From: Aquimixticola soesokkakensis
Lineage (GTDB): Bacteria > Pseudomonadota > Alphaproteobacteria > Rhodobacterales > Rhodobacteraceae
Length of the DNA: 64,000 nucleotides
NCBI RefSeq assembly: GCF_900172375.1
Contig: NZ_FWFS01000001.1
Span: forward strand, 186,001-250,000
Reading direction: 5' to 3'
Shown here in pieces: positions 47,263-57,133 of this stretch (position 1 is its first letter; each line of letters opens with the position of its first letter). The translations under genes and the position numbers were made by a program. The notes beneath the pieces are model-generated. The model saw only the letters and a list, made by a program, of their open reading frames with translations. It did not search any database and was not told where the DNA came from.

Positions 47263-48543
47263 CTATCTGAGCTGGCCCAAAAGCGTTTGCGAGGGGTAGC
47301 CATCGGGCGTAACGCCGATGGAGCGCTGAAAATCGCGGATCGCGTTGACCGTATTCGGACCGATCAACCCGTCGACTTTATCGTTCAAAAACCCCTTGCG
47401 CTTCAGGATGCGTTGCATCTGTTCCTTTTGCTTGAAGGACAGGGGCTGATAGCCGCGCGGCCAGCTTGCCTGAATTTCCGGCCCCCCCTTGATGCGATCA
47501 GACAGATGCCCGACGCCGATCACATAGGCATCGGCGGCGTTGTAGCGCTCGATGACACGAAAATTGTCAAATACCATAAAGGCCGCGCCCGAGGCGCCGG
47601 CGGGCAGGAGGATCGCGCCGGGCCCGTAATTGGGCACAGCACGCCCGTCGAGTCCGGTGACGCCACGGCTGGCCCAAGTGGCGGGGGAGGCCGTATTGCT
47701 GCGTTGCGCGGAGGAATAATCAAACCCCTGCGGCAGGCGCACCTCGACTCCCCAAGGCTGGCCTTTGGTCCAGCCGTGCCGCGCAAGATAGGCGGCGGTC
47801 GAGGCAAGCGCGTCGGTCGGATCGTTCGACCAGATGTCGCGTTTGCCATCGCCCGTGCCATCGACGGCATAGGCCAGGAAAGAGGTGGGAATGAATTGCG
47901 TGTGGCCCATCGCGCCCGCCCAGGAGCCGGTCATATTGCGCGGGCTCACATCGCCCGCTTGCAGGATTTGCAGCGCCGCAACCAACTGGCTTTCAAAGAA
48001 GTCTCCGCGCCGCCCGTCATAGGCAAGCGTGGCCAGTGCTTCGATCACCGGAATATCGCCGCGTGTCTCGCCGTAGGAACTTTCCATGCCCCAAACAGCC
48101 AGAACGACTTCTTTGTCGACACCATAGGCGCGCTCGATGGCATCCAACGTCGGTCCATATTTGCGGAGCATTTTCTGACCGTTGGACACGCGCACCGGCG
48201 AGGCGGCACTGTCAAGATAGTCCCAGATTTCCTTGGTGAATTCCGATTGGTTGCGATCCTTGGCGATGATGCTGTCGTTGAAGCGCACGCCCTGAAAGGC
48301 CGCATCGACCACCCGTGGCGAAATACCTTTTGCGACCGCACGGGCCTTGAACCCGGAAATCCACTGGTCAAAACCTGCCTGAGATGCGGTTTGTTCGATC
48401 ATCAATCCACCTGTTGCGATGTGGCCTTGGGTCGCGACCTGTTGGCGCGTTTGGGCGATATGTTGCGCCGAGGCAGGGAGGCTTCCAAGCACAAGGGTTG
48501 CGCCAAATCCGGCCAAAGCGAGAGAAAATCCGGTTCTGTCCAT
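47263..48543 (-). CDS. Lytic murein transglycosylase (SLT_2 type)
   Basis: After a signal peptide (LALAGFGATLVLGSLPASA) comes an MltB-like catalytic domain with the expected acid Glu154 in AVWGMESSYGETRG and AMGHTQFIPTSFLAYA, then a C-terminal peptidoglycan-binding domain (KRKGFLNDKVDGLIGPNTVN). It cleaves glycan strands to anhydro ends. ATG 48543, after AGGAC, gives 426 residues; the lipobox of E. coli MltB is absent, so it should be soluble in the periplasm. Confidence 0.92.
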   Translation of the reverse strand: MDRTGFSLALAGFGATLVLGSLPASAQHIAQTRQQVATQGHIATGGLMIEQTASQAGFDQWISGFKARAVAKGISPRVVDAAFQGVRFNDSIIAKDRNQSEFTKEIWDYLDSAASPVRVSNGQKMLRKYGPTLDAIERAYGVDKEVVLAVWGMESSYGETRGDIPVIEALATLAYDGRRGDFFESQLVAALQILQAGDVSPRNMTGSWAGAMGHTQFIPTSFLAYAVDGTGDGKRDIWSNDPTDALASTAAYLARHGWTKGQPWGVEVRLPQGFDYSSAQRSNTASPATWASRGVTGLDGRAVPNYGPGAILLPAGASGAAFMVFDNFRVIERYNAADAYVIGVGHLSDRIKGGPEIQASWPRGYQPLSFKQKEQMQRILKRKGFLNDKVDGLIGPNTVNAIRDFQRSIGVTPDGYPSQTLLGQLR

Positions 48544-48651
48544 TGTGCTGTCCTGCTCGTTAAAAATGAAACTTGTTGCGTGAGTTAACCACGAATGGCG
48601 CGCCGCCTGAATCGGATTTGACACAGGGCGGGGCAGATGCGCGGGGTTTTG

Positions 48652-50907
48652 CTACTTGCGTTTGCGCTGAACCGTTTTGCGCTTCGCCGCCGCACGCGCC
48701 TTGCTTGCGCCGATCTTGCGTTTCACCGGTTTGCCGCGGTGCTGGCGCGGTCCGCGTGGCAGGCTGGCCCCGTCGATTTCAAGCAGCTCCAATTGCACGC
48801 CGCCGGTCACGGGCACCGCTTCGGACAGGCGCACGGTCACCCGCGCGCCGATGCCGATTTTCAAACCCGTGTCAGACCCCATCAGCGTTTGTTCATCCGC
48901 ATCAAAATGGAAAAACTCGCGCCCCATCGTGCGCACGGGGATCAGCCCGTCGGCACCGGTTTCATCCAGTTTGACGAAAGCGCCGAATTTCTGGATGCCC
49001 GACACGCGCCCGGTAAATTCGTCTCCGACGCGTTGCGACAAAAACGACGCCAGATAGCGGTCGGTGGTGTCGCGCTCGGCGGCCATCGACCGGCGTTCGG
49101 TTTCTGAAATATGCTTGGCGGTTTCTTCCAGTCGCTCTTCTTCGGCCTTGCTTAACCCGTCCTTGCCCCAGCCGTGGGCCGAAATCAGGGCGCGGTGAAC
49201 GACCAGATCGGCGTAGCGCCGGATCGGAGAGGTGAAATGCGCGTAGGAGCGCAGCGCGAGGCCGAAATGGCCGAAGTTTTGCGGGAAATAATAGGCCTGA
49301 GTCATGGACCGCAGCGTCGAGATATTGATCAACTCGTCATGCTCGGTGCCCTCGGCTTGCGACAGCAGGCGGTTGAGATGTTTGGTGTGCAGCACCTGAC
49401 CCTTGGCCAGATTGAAACCCGAGGCCTGCGCCACCTCGCGCAGGCTGTCCATTTTCACCTCGCTGGGTTCTTCGTGAACGCGATACAGCAGCGGGCGCTG
49501 GCGGTGGAACAATTCCTCGGCGGCAGCGACATTCGCCAGCACCATGAATTCCTCGATCAGCTTCATCGCATCCAGCCGCTCGGCAAAGGCAACCGAGGAC
49601 ACGCGCCCGTCGTCGCCCAGCACGATCTTGCGTTCGGGCAGATCCAGTTCCAGCGGCTCGCGGGCTTTGCGGGCTTTGAGAAGGGCCTCGTAGGCGCCAT
49701 AGAGCGGCGTGATCACAGTCTCCATCAAAGGAGCGCATTGATCGTCCGGCGCGCCGTCGCGGGCGGCTTGCACCTGTTGGTAGGTCAGCGAGGCGGCAGA
49801 GGTCATCAGCCCGCGCACGAATTCCTGCGACAGTTTTTCGCCCTCGGCGTTGATGCGCATTTTGACGGCGATACAGGCGCGCGGCACCCCTTCGTGCAGC
49901 GAACACAGATCCCCCGACAGGCGGTCGGGCAGCATCGGCACGACACGGTCGGGGAAATAGCTGGAATTGCCGCGCTTCCACGCCTCGCGGTCCAGTTCCG
50001 AGCCCGGGGTGACGTAATGCGCGACATCGGCAATCGCGACCCAAAGCACGAAACCGCCTTTGTTTTTAGGGTCTTCATCGGTTTCGGCAAAGACGGCATC
50101 ATCGTGATCGCGCGCGTCATGCGGGTCAATCGTGACAAGGGGCACATCGCGCAGATCGGTGCGGCCCTTCAGCCCTGCAGGTTTCTGCGCATCGGCCTCT
50201 GCGACCACCGCGTCGGGGAAATCATCGGGGATGCCGTGCTGGTGTATGGCAATCAGGGACACGGCGCGCGGGCCGCTGGGGTCGCCCAAACGCGAAATGA
50301 TCCGCGCCATCGGCAGGCCCATCCGGGCGCGCGATCCAACCAGTTCCGCTTCGACCAATTCGCCGTCCTTGGCGCCGTGCACTTCGGCGGCGCGCACGAT
50401 CCATTCCTTGTCGGAGCCTTTGTCGATGGGCACAACGCGCCCGCCCTCGGAGCCTGTGCGATAGACGCCGAGGATCTTTTTGGCATTCGATCCGATTTTA
50501 CGGATCAGGCGGGCGTCGTAATCGTGATCGTCGCCGCGCACCTCATGGACTTTCGCCAGAATCCGGTCGCCAGCGCCAAGCGCCGTGTCGGCTTGGCGTT
50601 CGATCACGATCACCCGTGGCGCCGGGCCATCGCCCGCCCATTCCAGCGGCTTGGCGATCAGGTCGCCGTCCTTGTCGGGGCCGATGATTTGCAGGATCGT
50701 GATCGGGGGCAGCTTGTCTTTGTCGCGGTAGGTCTTGCCGCGCTTTTGCAGATGTCCCTCGCCCTCAAGGTCCTTGAGAACACGTTTCAACTCGATGCGT
50801 TGCGCGCCTTTGATGCCAAAAGCCTTGGCAATGTCGCGCTTTGCGGTCTGGGTCGGGTGGTCGGAAATCCACTGGAGAATTTCGGCCTTGGAGGGGATCT
50901 TGCTCAT
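48652..50907 (-). CDS. rnr: Ribonuclease R
   Basis: RNase R is a processive 3'-5' exoribonuclease able to degrade structured RNA. It shows a winged-helix start, cold-shock domains, the RNB catalytic segment TIDPHDARDHDDAVFAE, a second block HFTSPIRRYADLVVHRAL and an S1 domain (GDEFTGRVSGIQKFGAFVKL). The C-terminal tail is Lys/Arg-rich, as usual. Length is 751 residues. Confidence 0.96.
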   Translation of the reverse strand: MSKIPSKAEILQWISDHPTQTAKRDIAKAFGIKGAQRIELKRVLKDLEGEGHLQKRGKTYRDKDKLPPITILQIIGPDKDGDLIAKPLEWAGDGPAPRVIVIERQADTALGAGDRILAKVHEVRGDDHDYDARLIRKIGSNAKKILGVYRTGSEGGRVVPIDKGSDKEWIVRAAEVHGAKDGELVEAELVGSRARMGLPMARIISRLGDPSGPRAVSLIAIHQHGIPDDFPDAVVAEADAQKPAGLKGRTDLRDVPLVTIDPHDARDHDDAVFAETDEDPKNKGGFVLWVAIADVAHYVTPGSELDREAWKRGNSSYFPDRVVPMLPDRLSGDLCSLHEGVPRACIAVKMRINAEGEKLSQEFVRGLMTSAASLTYQQVQAARDGAPDDQCAPLMETVITPLYGAYEALLKARKAREPLELDLPERKIVLGDDGRVSSVAFAERLDAMKLIEEFMVLANVAAAEELFHRQRPLLYRVHEEPSEVKMDSLREVAQASGFNLAKGQVLHTKHLNRLLSQAEGTEHDELINISTLRSMTQAYYFPQNFGHFGLALRSYAHFTSPIRRYADLVVHRALISAHGWGKDGLSKAEEERLEETAKHISETERRSMAAERDTTDRYLASFLSQRVGDEFTGRVSGIQKFGAFVKLDETGADGLIPVRTMGREFFHFDADEQTLMGSDTGLKIGIGARVTVRLSEAVPVTGGVQLELLEIDGASLPRGPRQHRGKPVKRKIGASKARAAAKRKTVQRKRK

Positions 50908-50958
50908 GACTGGAACGCTACCACGCAGCGTCGCCCCGCACCATCGGATTTGCGCGCC

Positions 50959-51381
50959 TTAATAGGGGCGCGTCATGTCGCGGTGGGGAATGCCGGCATC
51001 GTCATAGAGCGGCCCGCTGATTTCAAAGCCGAGCTTTTCGTAAAACCCGATGGCCTGTACCTGCGCACCGAGTTTGGCGGCGGTGACGTCGGGCAGCGTC
51101 TTGCCAAGCTCCAGCGCCGCGACGATCAGTTTCGCCCCAAGGCCGGTGCCGCGATGACCGGGCAGGACGCAGACCCGCCCGATTTTGGCATAGGGGCCGG
51201 ATTTGAAGACGCGCGCGGTGCCAACCGGAACGCCAGCTTCAGTGGCCAAAAGATGGGTCGAAACGGCGTCCAGATCATCGAGTTCCAGCGACCAATCCAC
51301 GCCTTGTTCCTCGCAAAACACTGTAAAACGCAACTTGTGGCAGGCGTCGATATCATCGGTTGGGCTGATCAAGACTGTCAT
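50959..51381 (-). CDS. GNAT family N-acetyltransferase
   Basis: The 140-residue protein shows the GNAT acetyl-CoA loop [17 protein letters not shown] and the late motif [18 protein letters not shown]. The opening, with [14 protein letters not shown], resembles ElaA-type members. The substrate is unknown. The ATG overlaps the dapE stop as ATGA, so it is translationally coupled to dapE. Confidence 0.9.
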   Translation of the reverse strand: MTVLISPTDDIDACHKLRFTVFCEEQGVDWSLELDDLDAVSTHLLATEAGVPVGTARVFKSGPYAKIGRVCVLPGHRGTGLGAKLIVAALELGKTLPDVTAAKLGAQVQAIGFYEKLGFEISGPLYDDAGIPHRDMTRPY

Positions 51382-52517
51382 GCGAAATAGTCTTTCAAAA
51401 TGCGGGCATAAACCGCTTTGAGTGTGGTGATTTGATCGACCGGCACGCATTCGTCGATCTTGTGCATGGTCTCGCCCACAAGGCCGAATTCGACCACGGG
51501 GCAGTGATTTTTGACAAAGCGCGCATCGGAGGTGCCGCCTGAGGTCGAAAGTTCCGGCGTGACGCCTGTTTCGGCCTTGATCGACCGCGCGACCAGATCG
51601 ACGAAGTCCCCCGGCGGCGTGAGGAAACTTTCGCCCGAAATGCGGCACTCAACCTCGATATCGACACCGGCCCGTGCGCCGGCCTGTGCGGCCATTGCCT
51701 TGAGCCAGGCGGTCAGGCTGGCGCCGGTGTGCAGATCGTTGAACCGGATGTTCACGGTCGCGCGCCCTTCGGCGGGGATCAGGTTGGTGGTGGGATTGGC
51801 GACATCGATCGTCGTCACGGCCAGCGTCGAGGGGTCGAAATGCGCCGAGCCCTGATCGAGGCTATGGGCCGAAAGATCGGCCATCAGACCCGCCAGCGCG
51901 GGCAGGGGGTTTTTGGCGCGGTGCGGATAGGCCACATGGCCTTGCACGCCGCGCGCGACAAAATAGGCATTGATCGAGCCGCGCCGCCCGATTTTCATCA
52001 TCTCGCCCATGGTTTTGGGGCAGGTCGGCTCCCCGACAAGGCAGACATCCATCCGCTCGTGATGGGTGTCCATCCAGTCCAGCAGCGCAACAGTGCCATC
52101 GCTGGCCTCGCCTTCTTCGTCGCCGGTCAGCGTCAGGATGATCGCGCCTTGAGGGGGCGTGTCGCGCACGAAATCAATGGCGGCGGCGGCAAAGGCGGCC
52201 ACGGCGGATTTCATATCCGTTGCTCCGCGCCCGTACATGACCCCACCGCGAATTTCCCCGCCAAAGGGATCAGCCGACCAATCGTCGGGGTTGCCGGCCG
52301 GCACGACATCGGTGTGCCCGTTGAAGCCAAAGGTTTTTTCGCCCTTCCCGCCCCAGCGCGCAAAAAGATTGGGCGTGCCGTTGCGATCCACGCGGGTGCA
52401 ATGAAATCCCGCCTGTTCGAGCAGCGCCTCAAGCATCAGCAGCGCGCCGCCCTCCTGAGGAGTTACGGTGGGGCAGCGAATTAAATCGGCGGTCAGACCT
52501 ACGGGATCAATCGACAT
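51378..52517 (-). CDS. dapE: Succinyl-diaminopimelate desuccinylase
   Basis: DapE is the M20 metallo-deacylase that yields LL-diaminopimelate for lysine and peptidoglycan. Metal-binding residues lie in [25 protein letters not shown] and [12 protein letters not shown], with a late His in [24 protein letters not shown]. Length is 379 residues. It forms an operon with the acetyltransferase. dapD lies about 6 kb away on the same strand. Confidence 0.95.
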   Translation of the reverse strand: MSIDPVGLTADLIRCPTVTPQEGGALLMLEALLEQAGFHCTRVDRNGTPNLFARWGGKGEKTFGFNGHTDVVPAGNPDDWSADPFGGEIRGGVMYGRGATDMKSAVAAFAAAAIDFVRDTPPQGAIILTLTGDEEGEASDGTVALLDWMDTHHERMDVCLVGEPTCPKTMGEMMKIGRRGSINAYFVARGVQGHVAYPHRAKNPLPALAGLMADLSAHSLDQGSAHFDPSTLAVTTIDVANPTTNLIPAEGRATVNIRFNDLHTGASLTAWLKAMAAQAGARAGVDIEVECRISGESFLTPPGDFVDLVARSIKAETGVTPELSTSGGTSDARFVKNHCPVVEFGLVGETMHKIDECVPVDQITTLKAVYARILKDYFA

Positions 52518-52876
52518 TCAGCATTCCTTTCGCAGGGCCTGTACGCCAAGGACGGCAGGCACGGGCAAACTTGAAATAGGGGATAGCGCGCTGTGCTCCA
52601 GCCTGCAATCTATGCAGTGGCGTCATTGCTTTGTTGCATCAACGCTACATTCCAGAGGCAGGTATCGGCCATTCCTGCGGAAATAGTTAACAGAACGGCT
52701 TTGCTGTGTTCATTTGACGGCAATGATAAAAACGATCCACGAGGCAGGATCTTCGAGTCGACACCGAAAAATCGGGCGGTTCGAACTACGAGCAGAGCGC
52801 GCAGACCAAGACGGAAGACTTCCGTCCGGGCTGTCCCTCCTTTCCTGCCTCAATGATCACAATCGAGGCGGGATAT
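52518..52876. other. Intergenic region between dapE and the Hint operon
   Basis: No gene is visible in these 359 bases. The region shares upstream signals for leftward dapE and the rightward Hint genes. It contains an AT-richer tract around 52680-52740 and a perfect 17-base palindrome at 52810-52826. I see no strong promoter match. Confidence 0.5.
52810..52826. promoter_or_regulatory. 17-base palindrome upstream of the Hint operon
   Basis: GACGGAAG-A-CTTCCGTC is perfectly symmetric and lies 50 bases before the chosen start of the first Hint gene. It could be a dimeric-regulator operator or a leader hairpin. Confidence 0.5.
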
Positions 52877-54505
52877 ATGGCAAAGGGACCTTGGGGCGGT
52901 TGGTTTAACAACAACAACGAATTGTCGATCAACGAGGGCGCATCGGCCATGCAAATGGCCAATACGATTTTCGGCGATGGCGTGGACGTGCGCGGGGCGA
53001 CCTATTTCGGGGCGAGCAATTCCTCCGGGGTCTATACTGGCGCCAACGAGACCATGCCCGGCGTTGCACCCTCGGACACCGGCGTGATTTTCTCGACCGG
53101 CAACGCGGCCTCGATCACCAATGGTTCGGGGGCGCACAACACGTCGACGTCAACCTCGGCCAACACCTCTGGCATTGATAACAACGCTGCCTTCAACGCG
53201 CTGGCGGGCACGAATACCTATGATGCCTCCTATCTGACCGTCAATTTCGTGCCGACCGGCGACGTGATGACGCTACAATTCGTCTTCTCTTCCGAAGAAT
53301 ATCCCGAATATTCGGGCTCCATCTTTAACGATGCCGTGGGCGTCTGGATCAACGACGAGTTGGTGCCGATTGAGGTTGGCAATGGCGCGACTTCCGTCAC
53401 CAACATCAACCAGAACAGCAACATCAACCTGTTCACCAGCAATGCAAACGGCGCGTATAATACGGAAATGGACGGGTTTACCGTGACCATGACCGTTACG
53501 ATTCCGGTCAACAGCGGTGTGATGAACAAGATCACCATCGGCATCGCCGATACCGCGGACAGCTCGTATGATTCCAACCTGATGGTGGCGGGCGGCAGCG
53601 GGCAGACAGCGCTTGTTGCGCTGGGCGATGAGGTCGAAATCGGGCAGGGCGGCTCCAAAACGCTGGATGTGCTTGGCAATGACATCGGTTCGGGCACGAT
53701 CACGGTCACCCATATCAACGGCAACGCGGTGGTGGCGGGCGACACGATCACGCTGGCGACGGGGCAGGACATCACGTTGAACGCCGATGGCACCTTCACC
53801 ATCCAGGCAGACGATGACATCGAAGACATCAATTTCACCTATGGCATCTCTGACGGCGCGGGCCACAGCGACACGGGGATGGTCAGCGTTTCGACCGTGC
53901 CCTGTTTCGTTGCGGGGACGCGCATCCGCACGCCTGAGGGCGAGGTCGCCGTCGAAGACCTCTGTGCTGGCGATATCGTTATGACCCGCGACGATGGCCC
54001 GCAAATCCTGCGCTGGGCAGGGTCGCGCAGGGTGGCTGCCAAAGGCGATCACGCGCCGATCCGTATCCTGGCAGGGACTTTCGGGGCGCATGGCACTTTG
54101 ATGATTTCGCCCCAGCACCGTGTCTTGATTGCGGACGAACTGGCCGAGGTGCTGTTTGGCGAACCCGAAGTTCTGGTCGCCGCCAAAGACCTGATCAACG
54201 ACAGCACGGTGCGCCGGATCGAGGGCGGGCATGTCACCTATTGCCACCTGCTGTTCGATTCGCATCAGGTGGTGTGGTCCCAAGGGCTGGCGACCGAAAG
54301 TTTCCTGCCCGGCCCGCAGGTTCTGAACGATCTCGATCAGGCGGTGGTGGACGAAATCTGCACGATTTTCCCCGAGCTGGACCCCAAAAGCGGCAAGGGG
54401 GGGCCCGTTGCGGCGCGGCAATTGCTCAAGAGTTACGAAGCGAAATTATGGGCCTGCGCGCGAAACGGTGCGCAGGGGTCGACGCATAGAGGAGTGGCAG
54501 CATGA
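52877..54505 (+). CDS. Choice-of-anchor L surface protein with C-terminal Hint domain
   Basis: The N-terminal half fits the choice-of-anchor L domain (LQFVFSSEEYPEYSGSIFND, then AVGVWINDELVPI). A cadherin/VCBS-like segment follows (LDVLGNDIGSGTITV to FTYGISDGAGH). A Hint_2 domain starts at Cys343 in VPCFVAGTRIRTPEG, with RILAGTFGAHGTLMISPQHR and a late HQVVWSQG. Hint domains self-process proteins. No Sec signal is seen, suggesting another export route such as type I secretion. I chose ATG 52877 (542 residues); ATG 52853 is in frame. The stop overlaps the next gene as ATGA. Confidence 0.85.
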   Translation: MAKGPWGGWFNNNNELSINEGASAMQMANTIFGDGVDVRGATYFGASNSSGVYTGANETMPGVAPSDTGVIFSTGNAASITNGSGAHNTSTSTSANTSGIDNNAAFNALAGTNTYDASYLTVNFVPTGDVMTLQFVFSSEEYPEYSGSIFNDAVGVWINDELVPIEVGNGATSVTNINQNSNINLFTSNANGAYNTEMDGFTVTMTVTIPVNSGVMNKITIGIADTADSSYDSNLMVAGGSGQTALVALGDEVEIGQGGSKTLDVLGNDIGSGTITVTHINGNAVVAGDTITLATGQDITLNADGTFTIQADDDIEDINFTYGISDGAGHSDTGMVSVSTVPCFVAGTRIRTPEGEVAVEDLCAGDIVMTRDDGPQILRWAGSRRVAAKGDHAPIRILAGTFGAHGTLMISPQHRVLIADELAEVLFGEPEVLVAAKDLINDSTVRRIEGGHVTYCHLLFDSHQVVWSQGLATESFLPGPQVLNDLDQAVVDEICTIFPELDPKSGKGGPVAARQLLKSYEAKLWACARNGAQGSTHRGVAA

Positions 54506-55596
54506 GCTGGATCGGCATCAACGACACCAAACGGCTTCCGTCGTTTCACCCGTCCGGTTTGACGGCGTCCGGCTCGGCTCCGGCGCTGGATGATACGGTT
54601 TTGATGCGCGGCACGGTTTTGCTTGAGGCCGAAGTGCAAGATTACCGCGCCGAGCCGCAGACATTGCTGTCCTACTGGCTGTGGGACGAGGGTGGGCGCG
54701 AGCTTTTGGTGCGCATCGAACGCAATGGCACGCTGTTGCTGAAGGTCATGCAAGGCGACACGATTACGGCGGTGGGCCTGCCCTTGCCGGTGATGGAAAT
54801 GCAGACGCGCATCCGCGTGAGCTATTCATGGGACGTGCCGGCGCGCATCGCCAGCTTGACGGTCGAGAATCTCGACACGCATAAAACCTGCCACAAAGTG
54901 TTTCCCGATCCCGTGCCATTTGCGGTGGCCGATGCGGCGCGCGCGGTGCTGGGGATCGGCACGGAGTGGCCTGCCGTCCAGGAAAACACCACGCTTTTGG
55001 CCTTTTCGGATGCGTTCGAACCGGTCACCTGCGGCGACGGGATGGCCGGCAACGCCTTGGTGGCAACGGAATTCGGCCCGCGTCCGATTTCCAGCCTGCG
55101 CAAAGGCGATCTGGTGCGGGTTGGCGAGGGTGGTCTTGCGCCTGTGCGTGCGATTGTGGCGCGCGAAGTTCCAAACGCGGGCTGGTTTGCGCCTGTGACG
55201 CTGCTGCGCCCTTTGTTCGATCTGAAAGAGGATTTGACCTGCGCGCCGGAGCTTTCGGTCGTCTTTAGCGGGTCGGAAGCGGAATATCTGTTTGGCGCGG
55301 GATCGGTGCTGATCCCTGCCCGCAGCCTGCGTAACATGGGCACGTCGCGCCGCGTGAGTTCGGCTTCGGTTGTGCGCTACTACCAGATTTTGCTCGATAT
55401 CCCGCAAACGGTGCAAGTGAACGGTGCCGCAGTGCGCACGCTGGATGCAGGCGAATTGGTCGGGCGTCCGGCCCTGCGCGCCACCACGCCGCTTGCGGGC
55501 GTGTCCGAAGCGGCAATCGTCGGCCACAGCCATGCGCAGGCCGTCACCCTGTCGACCTTTGAGACGCAGACCCTTCTGGCCGCACTCACCAGCTAG
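54502..55596 (+). CDS. Hint-like protein with degenerate Hint motifs
   Basis: The 364-residue protein has an N-terminal beta-rich region (about 30-150, with LLSYWLWDEGGRELLVRIER) and a C-terminal segment resembling Hint_2 in layout: EFGPRPISSLRKGDLVRV and a late SEAAIVGHSH. The active-site block is altered. Where the partner has CFVAGT, this protein has CGDGMAGNAL, and the SPQHR motif is missing. Self-processing is therefore unlikely. It is coupled to the first Hint gene, so a role as its partner or export helper is possible. Confidence 0.7.
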   Translation: MSWIGINDTKRLPSFHPSGLTASGSAPALDDTVLMRGTVLLEAEVQDYRAEPQTLLSYWLWDEGGRELLVRIERNGTLLLKVMQGDTITAVGLPLPVMEMQTRIRVSYSWDVPARIASLTVENLDTHKTCHKVFPDPVPFAVADAARAVLGIGTEWPAVQENTTLLAFSDAFEPVTCGDGMAGNALVATEFGPRPISSLRKGDLVRVGEGGLAPVRAIVAREVPNAGWFAPVTLLRPLFDLKEDLTCAPELSVVFSGSEAEYLFGAGSVLIPARSLRNMGTSRRVSSASVVRYYQILLDIPQTVQVNGAAVRTLDAGELVGRPALRATTPLAGVSEAAIVGHSHAQAVTLSTFETQTLLAALTS

Positions 55597-55597
55597 G

Positions 55598-56614
55598 CTA
55601 CAGCCCGAAAATCTGCGGGTGGCCAAAGCCCCAAAGCGCGGCGGCCACCAGCGCGACCAGCGCCGCCGAGACCATCAGCGAGGTGCGCACCGACGTGGCG
55701 TGATCGGCGGAATTCCAGCGACGCGGGCGGATGCCTTTGACGTAAAACACGACCTGCGCGGCAAGGTTGATCGCCACAATATTGGCAATCACCGAGGCCA
55801 GGGCGCGCAGGCCCATGGTGAAATTCCCCGATCCCAGCAGCAGGCCAAAGCCTGCAAGCGGGGGCAAAAGCGCTGCGGCGACCATCACGCCGACAAGCCC
55901 TGATTGTTTGTTTCCTGCCACCATCAGCGCCGCTGCCGCACCCGAGGCCAGCGGCAAGATCACCGTGTGCAGACCCAGCACGCCGGAATAATCCATCATT
56001 CCCGAATCCATCGCATTGGACCCTGCGGGATAAATCTGCCCCAACAGCGTGCCGACCGCGACCGACACACCAAGCCCCGCAAGTAAGGAGCGCGCCGAGA
56101 CTTTCAGCAGGGCAAGGTTGCCCAAAGTGGTCCCAAAGGCAAAGGCCAGGATCGGCCCGAGCAGCGGGGCAATCACCATCGCGCCGATGACCACGGCGAC
56201 CTGTCCGGTATTCAACCCGATCGCCGCCACACAGGTCGCAAGCGCCGTCATCAGCAGATAATCGGTGGTCAGAGATGCGCCGTCGCGAATGTCGCCGTAG
56301 ATTTCTTCGCGCGTGGCGGAGGTTTCCTGCTGGGCGAGTCGCTCGACCTCTTCTTCGTCGACGATTTCGGGCAGATTTGCCTCCGTGGCCAGCGAATAGA
56401 GCCGCCAGTTTTCGCGGTCTTCCATCGCTTCGGAAATCGCATCAATTGTCGCCTGCGCATCGGCTTTGTGCAGGGCGATGTAGAACACCTGCCGGTCCAG
56501 ATCGCCGACGCAATCGGTCCGCCACCAATCCTGTGCGTGCAAATCGCCAAGGCAGTCGCAAATGGTTTGCGAGTCGTCTTTGCGCACGACAAGCTGGATC
56601 AGGCGGTCAGGCAT
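55598..56614 (-). CDS. DUF389 (TIGR00341 family) membrane protein
   Basis: A soluble N-terminal part (about 1-110) precedes about six hydrophobic segments, including LLMTALATCVAAIGLNTGQV and VVIGAMVIAPLLGPILAFAF, the DUF389 signature. The family is of unknown function and sometimes described as hydrophobic transporter-like. Length is 338 residues. Its stop lies one base past the convergent Hint gene stop. Confidence 0.88.
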   Translation of the reverse strand: MPDRLIQLVVRKDDSQTICDCLGDLHAQDWWRTDCVGDLDRQVFYIALHKADAQATIDAISEAMEDRENWRLYSLATEANLPEIVDEEEVERLAQQETSATREEIYGDIRDGASLTTDYLLMTALATCVAAIGLNTGQVAVVIGAMVIAPLLGPILAFAFGTTLGNLALLKVSARSLLAGLGVSVAVGTLLGQIYPAGSNAMDSGMMDYSGVLGLHTVILPLASGAAAALMVAGNKQSGLVGVMVAAALLPPLAGFGLLLGSGNFTMGLRALASVIANIVAINLAAQVVFYVKGIRPRRWNSADHATSVRTSLMVSAALVALVAAALWGFGHPQIFGL

Positions 56615-56643
56615 TCAAATGTCCTCTCTTGGGGGAAGCGGTG

Positions 56644-57021
56644 TCAGTGATCGTCGGGATCGGCGTCTTCGGGGTCGTCATCACCGTCAAAAAACGGTGT
56701 CAGCTGCGCAACGACCACTGAATTCTCATCGAGGGCCCGTTGCATCAAGTCGCGTTCGGCGTCGGAAATGTCATGGCCTTCGGCAAGGCGTTCTTCCAGA
56801 GTGCCATAGCCCGTGACATCCAGCGGGTTCAATTCGGCGACTTTGAGCACGGCCACGGTTTCACGCACGGCTTCGGCCTCGTCAACGCCGGAGGCATAGA
56901 TCATCAGCGCACCGCCCGTGGCCCCATCCGGCAGGCCATCGCCATCACGCCGCCCCACTTCCACAAGCAGGGTGAATACTTTTTGTTTCGAGATTTTCTT
57001 TTTCTTCGGCTCGTCAGTCAT
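56644..57021 (-). CDS. Small acidic protein of unknown function
   Basis: I do not recognise a named family. The 125-residue protein has a Lys-rich start (KKKKISKQK), a central alpha/beta-looking segment (VFTLLVEVGRRDGDGLPDG, ALMIYASGVDEAEAVRETVA) and a very acidic tail (DGDDDPEDADPDDH). It has no membrane segment or signal. It lies 29 bases upstream of the DUF389 gene on the same strand and may share its transcript. Confidence 0.7.
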   Translation of the reverse strand: MTDEPKKKKISKQKVFTLLVEVGRRDGDGLPDGATGGALMIYASGVDEAEAVRETVAVLKVAELNPLDVTGYGTLEERLAEGHDISDAERDLMQRALDENSVVVAQLTPFFDGDDDPEDADPDDH

Positions 57022-57133
57022 CGGCGGATTCCTCGCTGGTTTTGGACGAGGTGTGCCAGCGCGCTTGCAAAGTCAAGGAAGGGAACGCAGGCTGGGGAAA
57101 AAGCGGCTGATGGACAGTCCGGTGAGGCAGAGC

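Noticed and set aside
52620-52650. Insertion-sequence-end-like word (CTTTGTTGCATCAAC) and a similar word near 17566
   Set aside because: There is no matching opposite end, no transposase remnant and no target-site duplication visible around either.
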